In this document: one piece after another, positions 53,201 to 61,138 of the stretch
Layout: each line of letters begins with the position of its first letter
Numbering within the stretch: position 1 is the stretch's first letter
Assembly (NCBI GenBank): GCA_964611645.1
Contig: CAZTAO010000010.1
Span: 59,507 to 123,506 of the forward strand
Direction: 5' to 3'
Length of the DNA stretch: 64,000 bases
Source of the DNA: CAZTAO01 sp964611645
Lineage (GTDB): Bacteria; Armatimonadota; UBA5829
The notes under the pieces: model-generated
Told to the model about the DNA's origin: nothing
Databases searched by the model: none
What the model saw: only the letters and a program-made list of their open reading frames with translations
Translations under genes and position numbers: made by a program

Positions 53201-55562
53201 GTCTGAGTTCGTGTTCCATGCTACCTACGTCGACAAGGATGGCGTGGCGCCGCCCGCCGGTGGAGTTGTTGTCCACCTGCGGAAAGCAGACGATGCGTCA
53301 GTCGAGCGATTCTACACGATGGCTGTTGATCCATCTGAGACCGAACCCGATTACACCAAGGGCGTCAAGTACGTGGGAGCCACGGGCACTATCAACCCGC
53401 CGCCAGTCGGTGTTTTCAAGGTCACTATAGAAGCCAGGGACGACTACGAGAAAGCGCTGCCGGTGTCTGGCGGTAATATAACCATACAGTCCAACCATGC
53501 GCCGGTTATACTTGGCTACGGGGTTACTCCTACATCAGCAGTGGCCGGCGTGGACTTCACATTCACCGCCACGTATCGTGACGTCGACAATGATCCGCCG
53601 GTATACATTGCGCCGGATGGGTCGAAGCAGACTGCGGTCCAGTTGATCATAGACGGCAACACAGCGGCTCCGTATATGATGACGACGGCCGATACGATGC
53701 CCGACTACAGCACACCGGAAGGCGTAGTGTTCACTGCGATTGTGCCGGCCGGGACTATGGCGGTTGGCAAGCACAAGTTCACAGTCAGGGCAAGCGATGG
53801 AAACGCCAACGCAGTGTTTGCCCCGGGCGTGCCTTTTGAGATCCTCTTCCCTGAGGTTATCAATTCAGCGCCGGTGATCAAGAACTACTTTGTCACACCG
53901 ACTGTCGGCAAGAGCGCTTCGGCGTTCGTCTACAGCGCATACTACTATGACGCAGACAACGACGAGCCGCACCCTGTTACGGGTGTCGGCGGAGTCGGAG
54001 TTACACTCTATGTTGACGGCAAAGCGGTGAAGACCATGGTCACCACCGACCTTACGCCGGAATACAACTCGGCCACCGGAGTTCTGTTCACTGCCCGGAT
54101 GACGGCCAGTGAGCTTCACGCCGGAAGCCACACCTACACGGTGAGCGCAAGTGATGGCAAGGTCCTGAGCGTGTTTGATACAGGCGTGCCGTCGGTCAAG
54201 CCCGGCCCCGCGATTCTGGTGCCGTATGCTTCTAACTTCCGTGTAGTGCCGATTGCCAAGCCGACGCTGGCAGACGGCATAACCACCGCCAACATTGGTG
54301 ATCAGGTCCTGATCAAGGGCCAGATCAGATTCCCGTATGACCCGACTGCGGTTGCGCCTTCGCTTTCCTCGCTTGCGAATGTGGCCGCGATAGTCAACAA
54401 GCCGGATGGCAGCACAGTCTCCATTCCGTGCTACGTCAGCGCCAGTGACCTGAAGCTAGTAGACGACAGTTCCGGGAACCCGCTTGAGTGGGTAGCCGAG
54501 TTGTCCGTAAGCTACGGCGACGCGCTGCCCGAGGGTGATCCTGCGGTAGACACCGGCAACAGCCTGACATTTGTCAGTGATGGAACGTGGGACATTACCA
54601 TGTTCTGGGCTGGTGATGGGTTCTGGGACGGAATCCCGTCCGCTCTGAGCCCGGCCCCCGACGTCAAGGTGGTTGTTGGAGGAGTGAGACTGACCGTTCC
54701 GGTTGCGGATCCTCTGGAGCCGGCGACCAGCGCGCCAGTGATAGCTATGATCACTCCGCCGATGTGGGTTGGGTCGCCGGACTTTGGCGATGTGTCCAAC
54801 ATCTTCGGGTTCGATCGAGCGCTGTCCATGCAGATAGTCAGATGGGACCCTGCTTCGAGAACCTATAAGAGGCACGGATCTATCGGCTCATTCGAAGTGG
54901 CTCCTGGCGACGCGCTGTGGATCAAGCCGCTTGCGAGCATGGTTGCCGAGTCCATCACGCAGACCGATATTGACAGCGGTCTGGTGGTCGCGGGCAACAC
55001 CGGAGACATACTGGATGCGACAAAGCAGTATCGACTGATCAAAGTGTCGGCGAACCAGTTCCCGATACTGAAAGACGGATCGGGCAACGCGATAATCGAC
55101 CCTGTGACTGGACGCATCAAGCTCCAGCCGTGCACGATCCAAATGAGGACCGGATGGAACCAGTTTGGGAGCATATTCTTCAACTGGTTGCGCACATCCA
55201 GCAACGTTGACGTGATTCCGAAGGTAGACGTTGGTATCCCGCTTTCGGAGATAAAGGTATCGTATCTGGGTTCAGTGGCGACCCTCAGTCAGGCAAAGAA
55301 GAACGGCTGGATACGAGACTACGCTTGGCGATACGATGCGAACATCGGCAACTACGTGCTTGTGCACCCGACTGCCGGTGGTGCGGAGAGAGTCGTGAAA
55401 GCGTGGAGCGGCTACTGGATAAGGACATTTGTCGACTGCCAGTTGATAGTTGACCCGAACACCAGATACAATGGCGCGACAATCGGAGCTGCGCCGACCT
55501 CCGGAGTCAATGCAGAGAGCATTCTGGAAGTCTTCGACGCTCCGCCCGTGCCGACATACTAG
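47256..55562 (+). CDS. Giant repeat-rich surface protein, 2768 residues
   Basis: A signal peptide (LAVLITLVGILGGLGAASYA) is followed by Ig/cadherin-like beta-sandwich modules near 28, 686, 819, 1315, 1428, 1965, 2082 and 2205. Each begins like APVLTNAKVTP and carries Y.D.D..P and G.H.Y.F.ASDG motifs. A second repeat type (GVY ... NYYNPA ... GDT.I.L..PLP) occurs near 986, 1118, 1703 and 1778. The C-terminus (about 2493-2768) has the GWNQFGS ... GWIRDY ... WSGYWIR module shared with the two upstream proteins. Asp-rich loops suggest calcium binding. It is likely an adhesin or sheath-like surface fibre. The frame is uninterrupted over 8.3 kb. Confidence 0.88.
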   Translation: MSKVYRLAVLITLVGILGGLGAASYAGSISLSCTPGTATANSVWMFEATWTDSDGKWPMPTPGQPAQGAGMIVLTNIAGYAQDPDGNWVYSGIQAAGGIPMYHWSGGDPKSGVVYRTFVSSGLNMSNVRQWPMRYITSVTQPGDANSYIPPSNENKVLWGSSPHTPLWYAPALYRDSDGVVTVEAHGYVLDSEGKPVDGVGTFTCTIRNSSMTYNQNPFYIPTGYPADGGRPSIDYSGSGVDGFDLYNQWVLNDDDWLSCFPDGFPYQTDVDPLSTFPSEYANAGTPDEGTGNQSYKFRINYHNRSGSPPLPWMSYDTWQSGVVLYIAKLTGGTPQYQRFPMIAESGSDGPGVYKFDFMPGNVGPGWTGLKYGRCYTTLEPGIYSYFFGCSDDNVRFPDSTYDYVLSNQPNRAEWGGSIDPNSARSIPGYPELDRPAGRRVTSGELWLGWLGIGPPRVIHYDDQLLLDRVVRAPGLFEDDATWDVAIPQRFQLEYPFKSTEYPKVTSILDMRNPNAVTATDPYIDDDGIAFDDRKYGFGRFFGTLLPFKRSVDPNIGDSVSAETCGATAQTENVFRILYRHKDGKAPVRAQIWISNGMGRSGAVAHAMTPDPVLNGKSTFTLADYEIGVWYSYKSKLTAGKHSYYFEFNDGEQKTVWPARPDSDPFVGGGGTANDYVPGPYVNTAPVLTNAKVTPATGKQGDSFVYSVTYQDADGQRPYSAYLFIETDNAGTIRQCKMTPTNPSQANPSGFKSGVEYSFDTGTLDDLVLQTGKRRYYFQFIDDWGTPNNPNDTVEGETVRLPTAGGSWFEGPVITGNVAPTLSDTRVNSADGTSNPATLWTYRVNYRDVNNDAPTVLKLYVGQLQRDGKTVLWDEGHAMLAQDTDDIIYSDGKEYYYQTRLAGVDSLNDAEKSYYYAFFASDGSLMSTYNSSTSEDARSNAASCFLLEDLQRDPDNQRFYMQEKIAQAATVTNSAALVITPTNPTDILEVLGVYATEDLGTKGDPDLYAGTANPYSAGDPTITCGSALPENGTTVWVEFGAKLPIFGMADMIHPTSVGVLGDAWLYEKTLGGDPAIKRLDGQRNGWAGADRFSVMKGLAVDSSGKASRLTVAPEFPKAIASIEGIYTDPDPSTWATATNYYNPAVAHMNAGDTLITLAQPLPAEFAGGVVAIEFSDIRFTYQSRGTARDIDGNPGEEYYAPDSGSLAYIKGISNADRTTGLVGAWAEVDRVYANYFDPWTATLYADAPAQIELTTNVPAGTQYMWARYYQSGEYHIDRFNRTVDFFNAPIAADSKILSTYMFGWRMPETIKVNTPPVLYNGLVDPEIGSQSTTFTFSVFYRDNDGPNGQPPTFVRVVVDGVPQDMTQVAVGTPVYSEGVEYRYSVTGLAGGSHTFYFEASDGAATTVLDTTPAASKIDPFNGPWVNDPPQLTNAQALPNDAAGIEVGTSVEFSVTYSDPDNDEPYFYQPIKDVDKAGNPVGMDVSGSPRLWLDSMLDRQYASKVAAIEESPAGQKRRIRIELAAGEKNPWRAGELAGSLMQFSSGSLVGRVYLIESNTGETITVATDNLPTGAGGIAPGDSFIVNGVLMGKADPTAYDFRGGVKYAIGVPRLAVLVDAAGVAQSHTFRITARSRENRPMWLSDITPYSRLVSAFGSGPLVVDLPPVLTTEGPLFAGPRVLTIAKIDNTKVGPIDPTDPGKFLDIRTALGVYITANADGDLATKRNYYDPASAGVPFAEGDTQIELTRVLPSIATDEVLVQFGQPISDVAQVIPERTDVIKSVLGVFIDPELKGVNYYNPATGSYIDGRLNLTTPLPLGTQQVYVRYTYNGKKDDTGKEAWPVYVKYFAKFDANTVFIKGENLTFRATYSDPDGDIPGYHDGVEGYIRLVTSDLPPIVINLHPVTPLPTDPDLLKAAIQGGVLYEAIVTDFPEGFHTYHLEASNGYVATRVPTDSADDYQIRINFKPVVSAVSVDPFTRTGRPSEFVFHATYVDKDGVAPPAGGVVVHLRKADDASVERFYTMAVDPSETEPDYTKGVKYVGATGTINPPPVGVFKVTIEARDDYEKALPVSGGNITIQSNHAPVILGYGVTPTSAVAGVDFTFTATYRDVDNDPPVYIAPDGSKQTAVQLIIDGNTAAPYMMTTADTMPDYSTPEGVVFTAIVPAGTMAVGKHKFTVRASDGNANAVFAPGVPFEILFPEVINSAPVIKNYFVTPTVGKSASAFVYSAYYYDADNDEPHPVTGVGGVGVTLYVDGKAVKTMVTTDLTPEYNSATGVLFTARMTASELHAGSHTYTVSASDGKVLSVFDTGVPSVKPGPAILVPYASNFRVVPIAKPTLADGITTANIGDQVLIKGQIRFPYDPTAVAPSLSSLANVAAIVNKPDGSTVSIPCYVSASDLKLVDDSSGNPLEWVAELSVSYGDALPEGDPAVDTGNSLTFVSDGTWDITMFWAGDGFWDGIPSALSPAPDVKVVVGGVRLTVPVADPLEPATSAPVIAMITPPMWVGSPDFGDVSNIFGFDRALSMQIVRWDPASRTYKRHGSIGSFEVAPGDALWIKPLASMVAESITQTDIDSGLVVAGNTGDILDATKQYRLIKVSANQFPILKDGSGNAIIDPVTGRIKLQPCTIQMRTGWNQFGSIFFNWLRTSSNVDVIPKVDVGIPLSEIKVSYLGSVATLSQAKKNGWIRDYAWRYDANIGNYVLVHPTAGGAERVVKAWSGYWIRTFVDCQLIVDPNTRYNGATIGAAPTSGVNAESILEVFDAPPVPTY

Positions 55563-55568
55563 TTCGTA

Positions 55569-55603
55569 AGAGTCGGGACCGGACTTGTGCCGGCCCCGAC
55601 TCT
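55569..55603 (+). terminator. Stem-loop after the giant gene
   Basis: A nine-base stem AGAGTCGGG with CCCGACTCT, then an A/C mismatch and a further CCGG pairing around a short loop. It lies seven bases after the stop codon. No T run follows, so processing or weak termination is possible. Confidence 0.5.
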
Positions 55604-55698
55604 AGACGTTAGCCCACCATCGGAGATAGCCGGGGTGGAGTAGACTTGATGGTGGGGCGCCGCAAGCAGCGGACGCCACATAGTGGAGGTTACAAGGA

Positions 55699-56322
55699 AT
55701 GGGTAAGCACGCAAGTCGTTTCGTTGTTCTCGTGTTGGCGGTTACCATATTGATGGTTGCTGCACAGTATGGCGCCATGGCGGCAAAACGCCAGAAGGCC
55801 AAGCCGATGTCAGCGATCAACGCTCCGACGCTGGTTGTATTTCCGCTCGACGTGGGGCCGGACGTGAAGGTTCCGGAGACGTTCGGAAACGACGTTGCAG
55901 TCGCTCTTCGGACCTCGATGGTGGGCAATGGCAAGTATGCCCTGTTCCTGTTCTCCGAGAAGATGTCTCCCATGCGCCGCGCCAAGGATGACGGCACGCT
56001 GACGAAGAACGATATCGACGGGCCGTACGCGGATGACAAAGAGAAGACGGACAAGCTGGTAGACATACTTGCCGGCGACTTCTACTTTGTGGGAGCTGTG
56101 GATGACGCAAGCATAGACGCCCCTAACAAGAAAGCTTCCACCACTGTCTCCGGACACGTGGTGGACCAGAAATCCGGTCGGTTGGTAAAGGCAGTCGGCG
56201 TTGTAGCCGAGGTGCCTGAGAGCATGGGCTATACCGATGACAAGAGCCTCGCTTCCGCATTGGCCAGGGCCGTCGCGGACCAGTTGGCTATCCAGGTGAC
56301 CAAGTCCGAAACCGCCGAGTAG
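55699..56322 (+). CDS. Small secreted CsgG-like protein
   Basis: 207 residues. The signal peptide (VVLVLAVTILMVAAQYGAMA) is followed by a single alpha/beta domain. APTLVVFPLDVGPDVKVPETF, ILAGDFYFVGAVDDASI and TTVSGHVVDQKSGRLVKAVGV (each by parts) fit a minimal CsgG/TolB-N-like fold. GGAGG lies eight bases before the ATG. It probably belongs to the surface-protein block; the partner is unknown. Confidence 0.65.
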   Translation: MGKHASRFVVLVLAVTILMVAAQYGAMAAKRQKAKPMSAINAPTLVVFPLDVGPDVKVPETFGNDVAVALRTSMVGNGKYALFLFSEKMSPMRRAKDDGTLTKNDIDGPYADDKEKTDKLVDILAGDFYFVGAVDDASIDAPNKKASTTVSGHVVDQKSGRLVKAVGVVAEVPESMGYTDDKSLASALARAVADQLAIQVTKSETAE

Positions 56323-56351
56323 CCTGGGATTCGCTTCAATGTAAGTTTGTG

Positions 56352-56384
56352 GCAGCGCGTCCGGCATTAGGGCGCGCTGCTTTT
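56352..56384 (+). terminator. Intrinsic terminator after the small CsgG-like gene
   Basis: GCAGCGCG (56352-56359) pairs with CGCGCTGC (56373-56380), followed by TTTT. It lies 30 bases after the stop. Confidence 0.72.
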
Positions 56385-56485
56385 CACATGTTCTTGCTGT
56401 GCGTGGGCGTGTAGGAGTCGCGGCGCAGACGGGTGTCGCGCCCACGTTAAGTCTGCTTGTGCGCCATTTCGCGAAGGAGGCCGCT

Positions 56486-58411
56486 GTGTCTCGCGGTTTG
56501 CTCGTTGCACTCATATTCATCCTTAGCCTCCTATTGTGGACCCCTTGCCTGGGCGCCCTGGATTACTCAATCAGCGTTACCCCCTACCCAAGCTCCATTA
56601 TCGCCGACGCATCCAGCTTCAGCACAATAACCGCGGAAGTGCGCGATGAGCTTGGCAAGAGCGTGCCTGACGGCACTTCGGTCGACTTCACTACAAGCCT
56701 CGGAGTAATAGACCGGACCGGGACAACCATATCGGGCACAGCCCGTGCGCGCCTGCAGAGCGGAGCGGTGACTGGAGCAGCAACGGTAACCGTGGTTGTC
56801 AGAGGCAGCAGCGCGGTCAATCGGACGAGAGTGCTGTTTGTGGCTCCGGGGGAAGAGCTTCCCGATGAGACTTATGTAGATGTCGGGTCGGATCAGGGTG
56901 GTGTCGGATACGATATGAGCCGCTCGATCATGGAGGCTGGCTCCGCAGTTGTGAAGCACCGTGGGGTGGTGATCCGTGCCGCTATGGTGCAGATCGACGC
57001 CGAGCGCGGGATACTGAGGTCTCTCACCTTGCCAGGTGACCCGGATATCGAGATCAAACGCGGCGACAAGGTTGTGAAGGCATCTGCCCTCTACTATGAC
57101 TTCTCTGAGTTGGGAGGGGTAATACTGACTCCGGAGGCCGACGGCGCTATAAGGATGAAGTTCAGCGCGCGTGAGATGACCACTGAACCCGACCAAGAGG
57201 CGGACCCGAGGGTTCGATTTGACATAGTATCACTTGCCGACGCATCGATGTACATCAACGCCGACCGAGTCCTTCTCAAGCCTGGCGGTGAACTCAAGAT
57301 GATCACAGCGCGGGTGTATTTTGAGGGCGAGCGGGTCGTGACCATCCCTCTGCATCGCATCATCCTGGGTGGTCAGGGCGCAGGCTCCGACAGGATGGTG
57401 AGCTATGGAAGCGAGGGTCTTCGGCTCGATATCCCGTTCTACTATATGCTCACACCCACCGGGACCGGCGCGGTGCGGATGAAGCACTCCGAGCAGACCG
57501 GCTGGGGCTACTATTCCGAGACTCCGGGATGGCAGATGGACGTAGAGCAGCAGTATACATCCGGGGACTCGGCCGGCACGGTTGCGGTGAGTCGAGTCGG
57601 CGGGAGCGATTGGGGTATGAGGTGGCAGCAGCGCCAGGAGTATACCAACAACTCGCGCACATTCACCTACCTCGACTTCCCTCAGCACAGGGATTTGTAC
57701 GGGACGCTGGATTACAGTCGAGCTTTCCGGGACAAGACTCTGTCGCTCACGCTGCGAGGCTCCAAGCCGAAGGATACCATCGGCCGGATGGCGGCCAACA
57801 TGAACCTGCAGACCAAGATGCGGCCTCTCATCGGGAAGGCGGTCAGCGCATTGTTCTCAGTCAAGACGACCTACGATTCCCGCGCTGTTACGGACAGGAT
57901 GGGCGGGGGGCTTGGCATGCAGTTGTACGGTATGCCGATTAACCTGGGTGGGTTAACCAGCCTGAGCGGGTCCCTGGCGGCCAGCCAGGTCTGGGGTGGA
58001 AGCACTCCGGGGCATTCCGTGTATGGGAACGCCGGGATCTACAAGCAGTTGGGCGGAGTAGGCAGCATCACACTCAACTACAACTACATCTGGGAGAGCT
58101 TCTCCCTGGGGGGCACCTCGCAGACGGTAAGCGCGGATATGAGCATCTCGCCATTCAAACGAGTCAGCCTCAGGCTGAGCGGAGTCAAGAGCCTGATGGA
58201 TGACAGTACCAGCGTGTTCGTCGAAGCGGGATACTGGATGGGACCTCGGTGGGAGTTCCGCGCTTTGGGGACGCGCCAGACGTTTCAGGACTACACGTTT
58301 GGGGATACTCAGTTCGTGCTCGTGAACTATATAGGGCGGCAGGAAGCCCGGCTGGTGTGGTCGCAGAGCCGTAGGAAGTTCATCTTTGAGTTCGCAACCG
58401 GGGGCTTCTAG
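56486..58411 (+). CDS. LptD/OstA-like outer-membrane barrel protein with N-terminal Big_1 domain
   Basis: 641 residues from GTG 56486, chosen for AAGGAGG five bases upstream and the signal peptide that begins there. Residues about 25-120 form an invasin-type bacterial Ig-like domain (YSISVTPYPSSIIADASSFS, then DELGKSVPDGTSVDFTTSLG). Then comes an OstA/LptA-like beta region (VVKHRGVVIRAAMVQIDAERG ... LYYDFSELGGVILTPEA, by parts). From about 320 to the end a beta-barrel of the LptD type follows (FYYMLTPTGTGAVRMKHSEQ) and ends in EFATGGF. Its likely role is lipid or lipopolysaccharide assembly at the outer membrane. The gene overlaps the uvrB start by one base. Confidence 0.75.
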   Translation: MSRGLLVALIFILSLLLWTPCLGALDYSISVTPYPSSIIADASSFSTITAEVRDELGKSVPDGTSVDFTTSLGVIDRTGTTISGTARARLQSGAVTGAATVTVVVRGSSAVNRTRVLFVAPGEELPDETYVDVGSDQGGVGYDMSRSIMEAGSAVVKHRGVVIRAAMVQIDAERGILRSLTLPGDPDIEIKRGDKVVKASALYYDFSELGGVILTPEADGAIRMKFSAREMTTEPDQEADPRVRFDIVSLADASMYINADRVLLKPGGELKMITARVYFEGERVVTIPLHRIILGGQGAGSDRMVSYGSEGLRLDIPFYYMLTPTGTGAVRMKHSEQTGWGYYSETPGWQMDVEQQYTSGDSAGTVAVSRVGGSDWGMRWQQRQEYTNNSRTFTYLDFPQHRDLYGTLDYSRAFRDKTLSLTLRGSKPKDTIGRMAANMNLQTKMRPLIGKAVSALFSVKTTYDSRAVTDRMGGGLGMQLYGMPINLGGLTSLSGSLAASQVWGGSTPGHSVYGNAGIYKQLGGVGSITLNYNYIWESFSLGGTSQTVSADMSISPFKRVSLRLSGVKSLMDDSTSVFVEAGYWMGPRWEFRALGTRQTFQDYTFGDTQFVLVNYIGRQEARLVWSQSRRKFIFEFATGGF

Positions 58412-60408
58412 TGGGTCGCGATTTTGTCCTCAAGTCCGAGTTTCAGCCCACAGGCGACCAGCCGCAGGCTATCGACTCTCTGGTCGACGGCATCGAAAAG
58501 GGCTTCAAACACCAGACGCTGCTTGGCGTCACGGGTTCGGGCAAGACATTCACGATGGCCAACGTCATCGCCCGCACCAATCGCCCCGCGCTGGTAATGG
58601 CTCACAACAAGACCCTCGCCGCGCAGCTTTGCTCCGAGTTCCGGGAGTTCTTTCCGGACAACGCCGTGGAGTACTTTGTCAGTTATTACGACTACTACCT
58701 GCCTGAGTCCTACATACCCCAGTCTGATACCTACATCGAGAAAGACTCCTCCATCAACGATGAGATAGACCGCCTGCGCCACTCAGCCACCCAGGCTGTG
58801 TTGGAACGGCGGGACGTGCTGGTTGTGGCCAGCGTTAGCTGTATCTACGGCATCGGCTCCAAGGAAGACTATCTGGGGACCAGTCTGGCCCTGCAGATCG
58901 GGGACGTGATGGCGCGCGAGGCGATTCTGCGGCGCCTCATCGAGATGCAGTTCACCCGCAACGACATCGCCCTGGGCCGAGGCACATTCAGGGTCCGGGG
59001 GGATGTGCTGGAGATTCAGCCGATCAACGAGGAGACGGTTACGAGGGTCGCGTTCTTCGACGACGAAGTTGAGCGCATCACCCGCATCGAGCCACTCACC
59101 GGCGAAGTGTTGGAGGAAATGCCCCGGCTTATGGTGTTTCCCGCCACGCATTACGTGACGCCTGTTGACAAGATGGAAGGCGCGCTGGCGCAGATAGACG
59201 CCGAACTGCGGGAGCGGATAGAGTTCTTCCAGTCACAGGGGAAGCTTCTGGAAGCTCAGAGGATCGAGCAGCGCACGCGGTTTGATATGGAGATGATGCG
59301 GGAGCTTGGCTACTGCAACGGCATCGAGAACTACTCGCGCATCCTGGACGGCAGAAAGGCCGGTGAGCCACCTGCCACGCTCGCCAGCTACTTCCCGGAG
59401 GATTTCCTGATATTCATCGACGAGTCCCACCAGACCCTGCCGCAGGTGCGTGGAATGTATGCGGGGGACAGATCCCGCAAGCAGACCCTCATAGACTATG
59501 GTTTCAGGCTGCCGTCCGCCCTGGACAACCGCCCGCTGCGGTTCGAGGAGTTTGAGAAGCTGGTCAAGCAGGCGGTCTTCGTGTCGGCTACTCCAGGCCC
59601 CTACGAGAGCCAGCATACCCAGAAGACGGTGCAGCAGTTGATCCGCCCGACTGGGCTTCTGGACCCGGAGGTGGAGGTCCGGCCCACGGAGGGCCAGATC
59701 GACGACCTGATCGACGAAATCCGCCGCCGCTCCGAGAAGCACGAACGCATCCTGATAACCACGCTCACCAAACGGATGGCTGAGGACCTCAGCGAGTACC
59801 TGCGGGACCTCAACCTCAAAGTCCACTATCTCCACTCCGAGATAAAGACTATGGAGCGGACGGAGATATTGCGCGACCTGCGGTTGGGGGTCCACGATGT
59901 GATAGTCGGCATCAACCTGCTCAGGGAGGGGTTGGACCTGCCGGAAGTGAGCATGGTGGCGATCCTGGATGCCGACAAAGAGGGGTTCCTGCGTTCGGAG
60001 ACCAGCCTCATCCAGACCATAGGCCGGGCCGCGCGCCACTCCGCGGGCAAGGTGGTTCTCTACGCCGACAAGATCACGGACTCCATGCGCAAGGCAATCG
60101 ACGAAACCAACCGCAGGCGGCAGATTCAGGCGGAGTATAACGAGGAGCACGGGATAGTGCCCACATCGGTGATCAAGGCGGTCCGAGATATCATAGAAAG
60201 CGCCGGTTCCGCCGACCAGCGCCGGCGAGCCGCCAAGACAGCCTTCAAGACCGACGCCCTCACGGTAGACGAGATGCTGACCACCATCACCGAGATGGAG
60301 CGAGAAATGAAGCGAGCCGCCAAAAACCTCGACTGCGAGCAAGCCGCCGAAATAAGAGACCAGGGAAAGAACCACACATCGCTGCTGCCGGATTCGAAGT
60401 GGCTTTGA
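58411..60408 (+). CDS. uvrB: Excinuclease ABC subunit B
   Basis: 665 residues from GTG 58411. Walker A GVTGSGKT near 39-46, the beta-hairpin YYDYYLPESYIPQSDTYIEK (by parts YYDYYLPESY), IDESH near 332-336 and helicase motifs GINLLREGLDLPEV and IGRAARH are present. It verifies damage in nucleotide excision repair and loads UvrC. The C-terminal UVR motif (LDCEQAAEIRDQ) breaks off into GKNHTSLLPDSKWL, so the last helix that normally contacts UvrC looks altered. It follows the LptD-like gene with TAGTG overlap. Confidence 0.96.
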   Translation: MGRDFVLKSEFQPTGDQPQAIDSLVDGIEKGFKHQTLLGVTGSGKTFTMANVIARTNRPALVMAHNKTLAAQLCSEFREFFPDNAVEYFVSYYDYYLPESYIPQSDTYIEKDSSINDEIDRLRHSATQAVLERRDVLVVASVSCIYGIGSKEDYLGTSLALQIGDVMAREAILRRLIEMQFTRNDIALGRGTFRVRGDVLEIQPINEETVTRVAFFDDEVERITRIEPLTGEVLEEMPRLMVFPATHYVTPVDKMEGALAQIDAELRERIEFFQSQGKLLEAQRIEQRTRFDMEMMRELGYCNGIENYSRILDGRKAGEPPATLASYFPEDFLIFIDESHQTLPQVRGMYAGDRSRKQTLIDYGFRLPSALDNRPLRFEEFEKLVKQAVFVSATPGPYESQHTQKTVQQLIRPTGLLDPEVEVRPTEGQIDDLIDEIRRRSEKHERILITTLTKRMAEDLSEYLRDLNLKVHYLHSEIKTMERTEILRDLRLGVHDVIVGINLLREGLDLPEVSMVAILDADKEGFLRSETSLIQTIGRAARHSAGKVVLYADKITDSMRKAIDETNRRRQIQAEYNEEHGIVPTSVIKAVRDIIESAGSADQRRRAAKTAFKTDALTVDEMLTTITEMEREMKRAAKNLDCEQAAEIRDQGKNHTSLLPDSKWL

Positions 60409-60414
60409 TGTTTG

Positions 60415-60481
60415 GGTGGAAAGCTGAAAGTGGAAAGCGGAGAGCAGAGGCCAGCCAGTTCCCCCTCCCGCCAGGAGGGGG
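60415..60481. repeat. Purine low-complexity run plus CCCCCTCC/GGAGGGGG hairpin
   Basis: After uvrB, GGAAAGCTGAAAGTGGAAAG-type repeats (60415-60450) resemble those at 33681-33703. They are followed by a hairpin with arms CCCCCTCC (60461-60468) and GGAGGGGG (60474-60481). Confidence 0.6.
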
Positions 60482-60559
60482 TTAGGGGGCGGTTCCTTCC
60501 ACCAGTTACTTACGATAGACTATCATGCCCGTCGCTTCTCTCGGCCCCATGCATCCACT

Positions 60560-61138
60560 TCAGTTACGCACCACCTCTGCCTCCAGCAAGTCTCTCAGGA
60601 AGTCGGTCATGAGCCTGCGATTCCGGATATAGGCGTAGACCCCGCTCAGGACGAGGAACGCACATAGAGCGAACGAGAGTAGAACCGGATTCCCGAAAGG
60701 CGGATTCCGCGGGGGATAGGCAGCTATGACAAAGGGCAGTAGACCCAGCAGTCCCATGAGAACTAAGCCCTTGGTCTGGTAAGGCATCCATCGGAAGAGC
60801 GCGCTGATCTCGGATCCTCCGTTCAGGCCGTTACGGGCAATCCTTCCGCTAAGCCGCATGATTCGCCTTTGGCCAGCGTGTGGGCTGCTTCCCAGCAAGT
60901 ACACGGAGAACTCCGGGCCATCGACTTCGGTCTCAATGAATATCCCATACGGGAGTCGGTACCGTGGGTTGCCGATCACCTCCTTGCGAGTTGCAGCCCT
61001 CTGCAGTCGCTCGGGGATAGCTTTGTATGCAATCGCATTCTGTATCATTACCTCACTGCACACTAACGGCGTGCGCTTAACACCGTCTACTTCCAGCCTC
61101 TTTCCGCTGATTCCTCTATGCTTCTGGATGAGCAACAA
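60560..61138 (-). CDS. Membrane protein with two helices, unknown
   Basis: 192 residues if started at TTG 61138; an ATG at 61048 is an alternative, as neither has a good ribosome site. The N-terminal half is soluble (KEVIGNPRYRLPYGIFIETE). Two C-terminal membrane helices (LVLMGLLGLLPFVIAAYPP and VLLSFALCAFLVLSGVYAYI) are followed by a basic/acidic tail. Domain order loosely recalls YcxB-like proteins reversed, so no assignment is made. It is convergent with uvrB. Confidence 0.55.
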   Translation of the reverse strand: MLLIQKHRGISGKRLEVDGVKRTPLVCSEVMIQNAIAYKAIPERLQRAATRKEVIGNPRYRLPYGIFIETEVDGPEFSVYLLGSSPHAGQRRIMRLSGRIARNGLNGGSEISALFRWMPYQTKGLVLMGLLGLLPFVIAAYPPRNPPFGNPVLLSFALCAFLVLSGVYAYIRNRRLMTDFLRDLLEAEVVRN

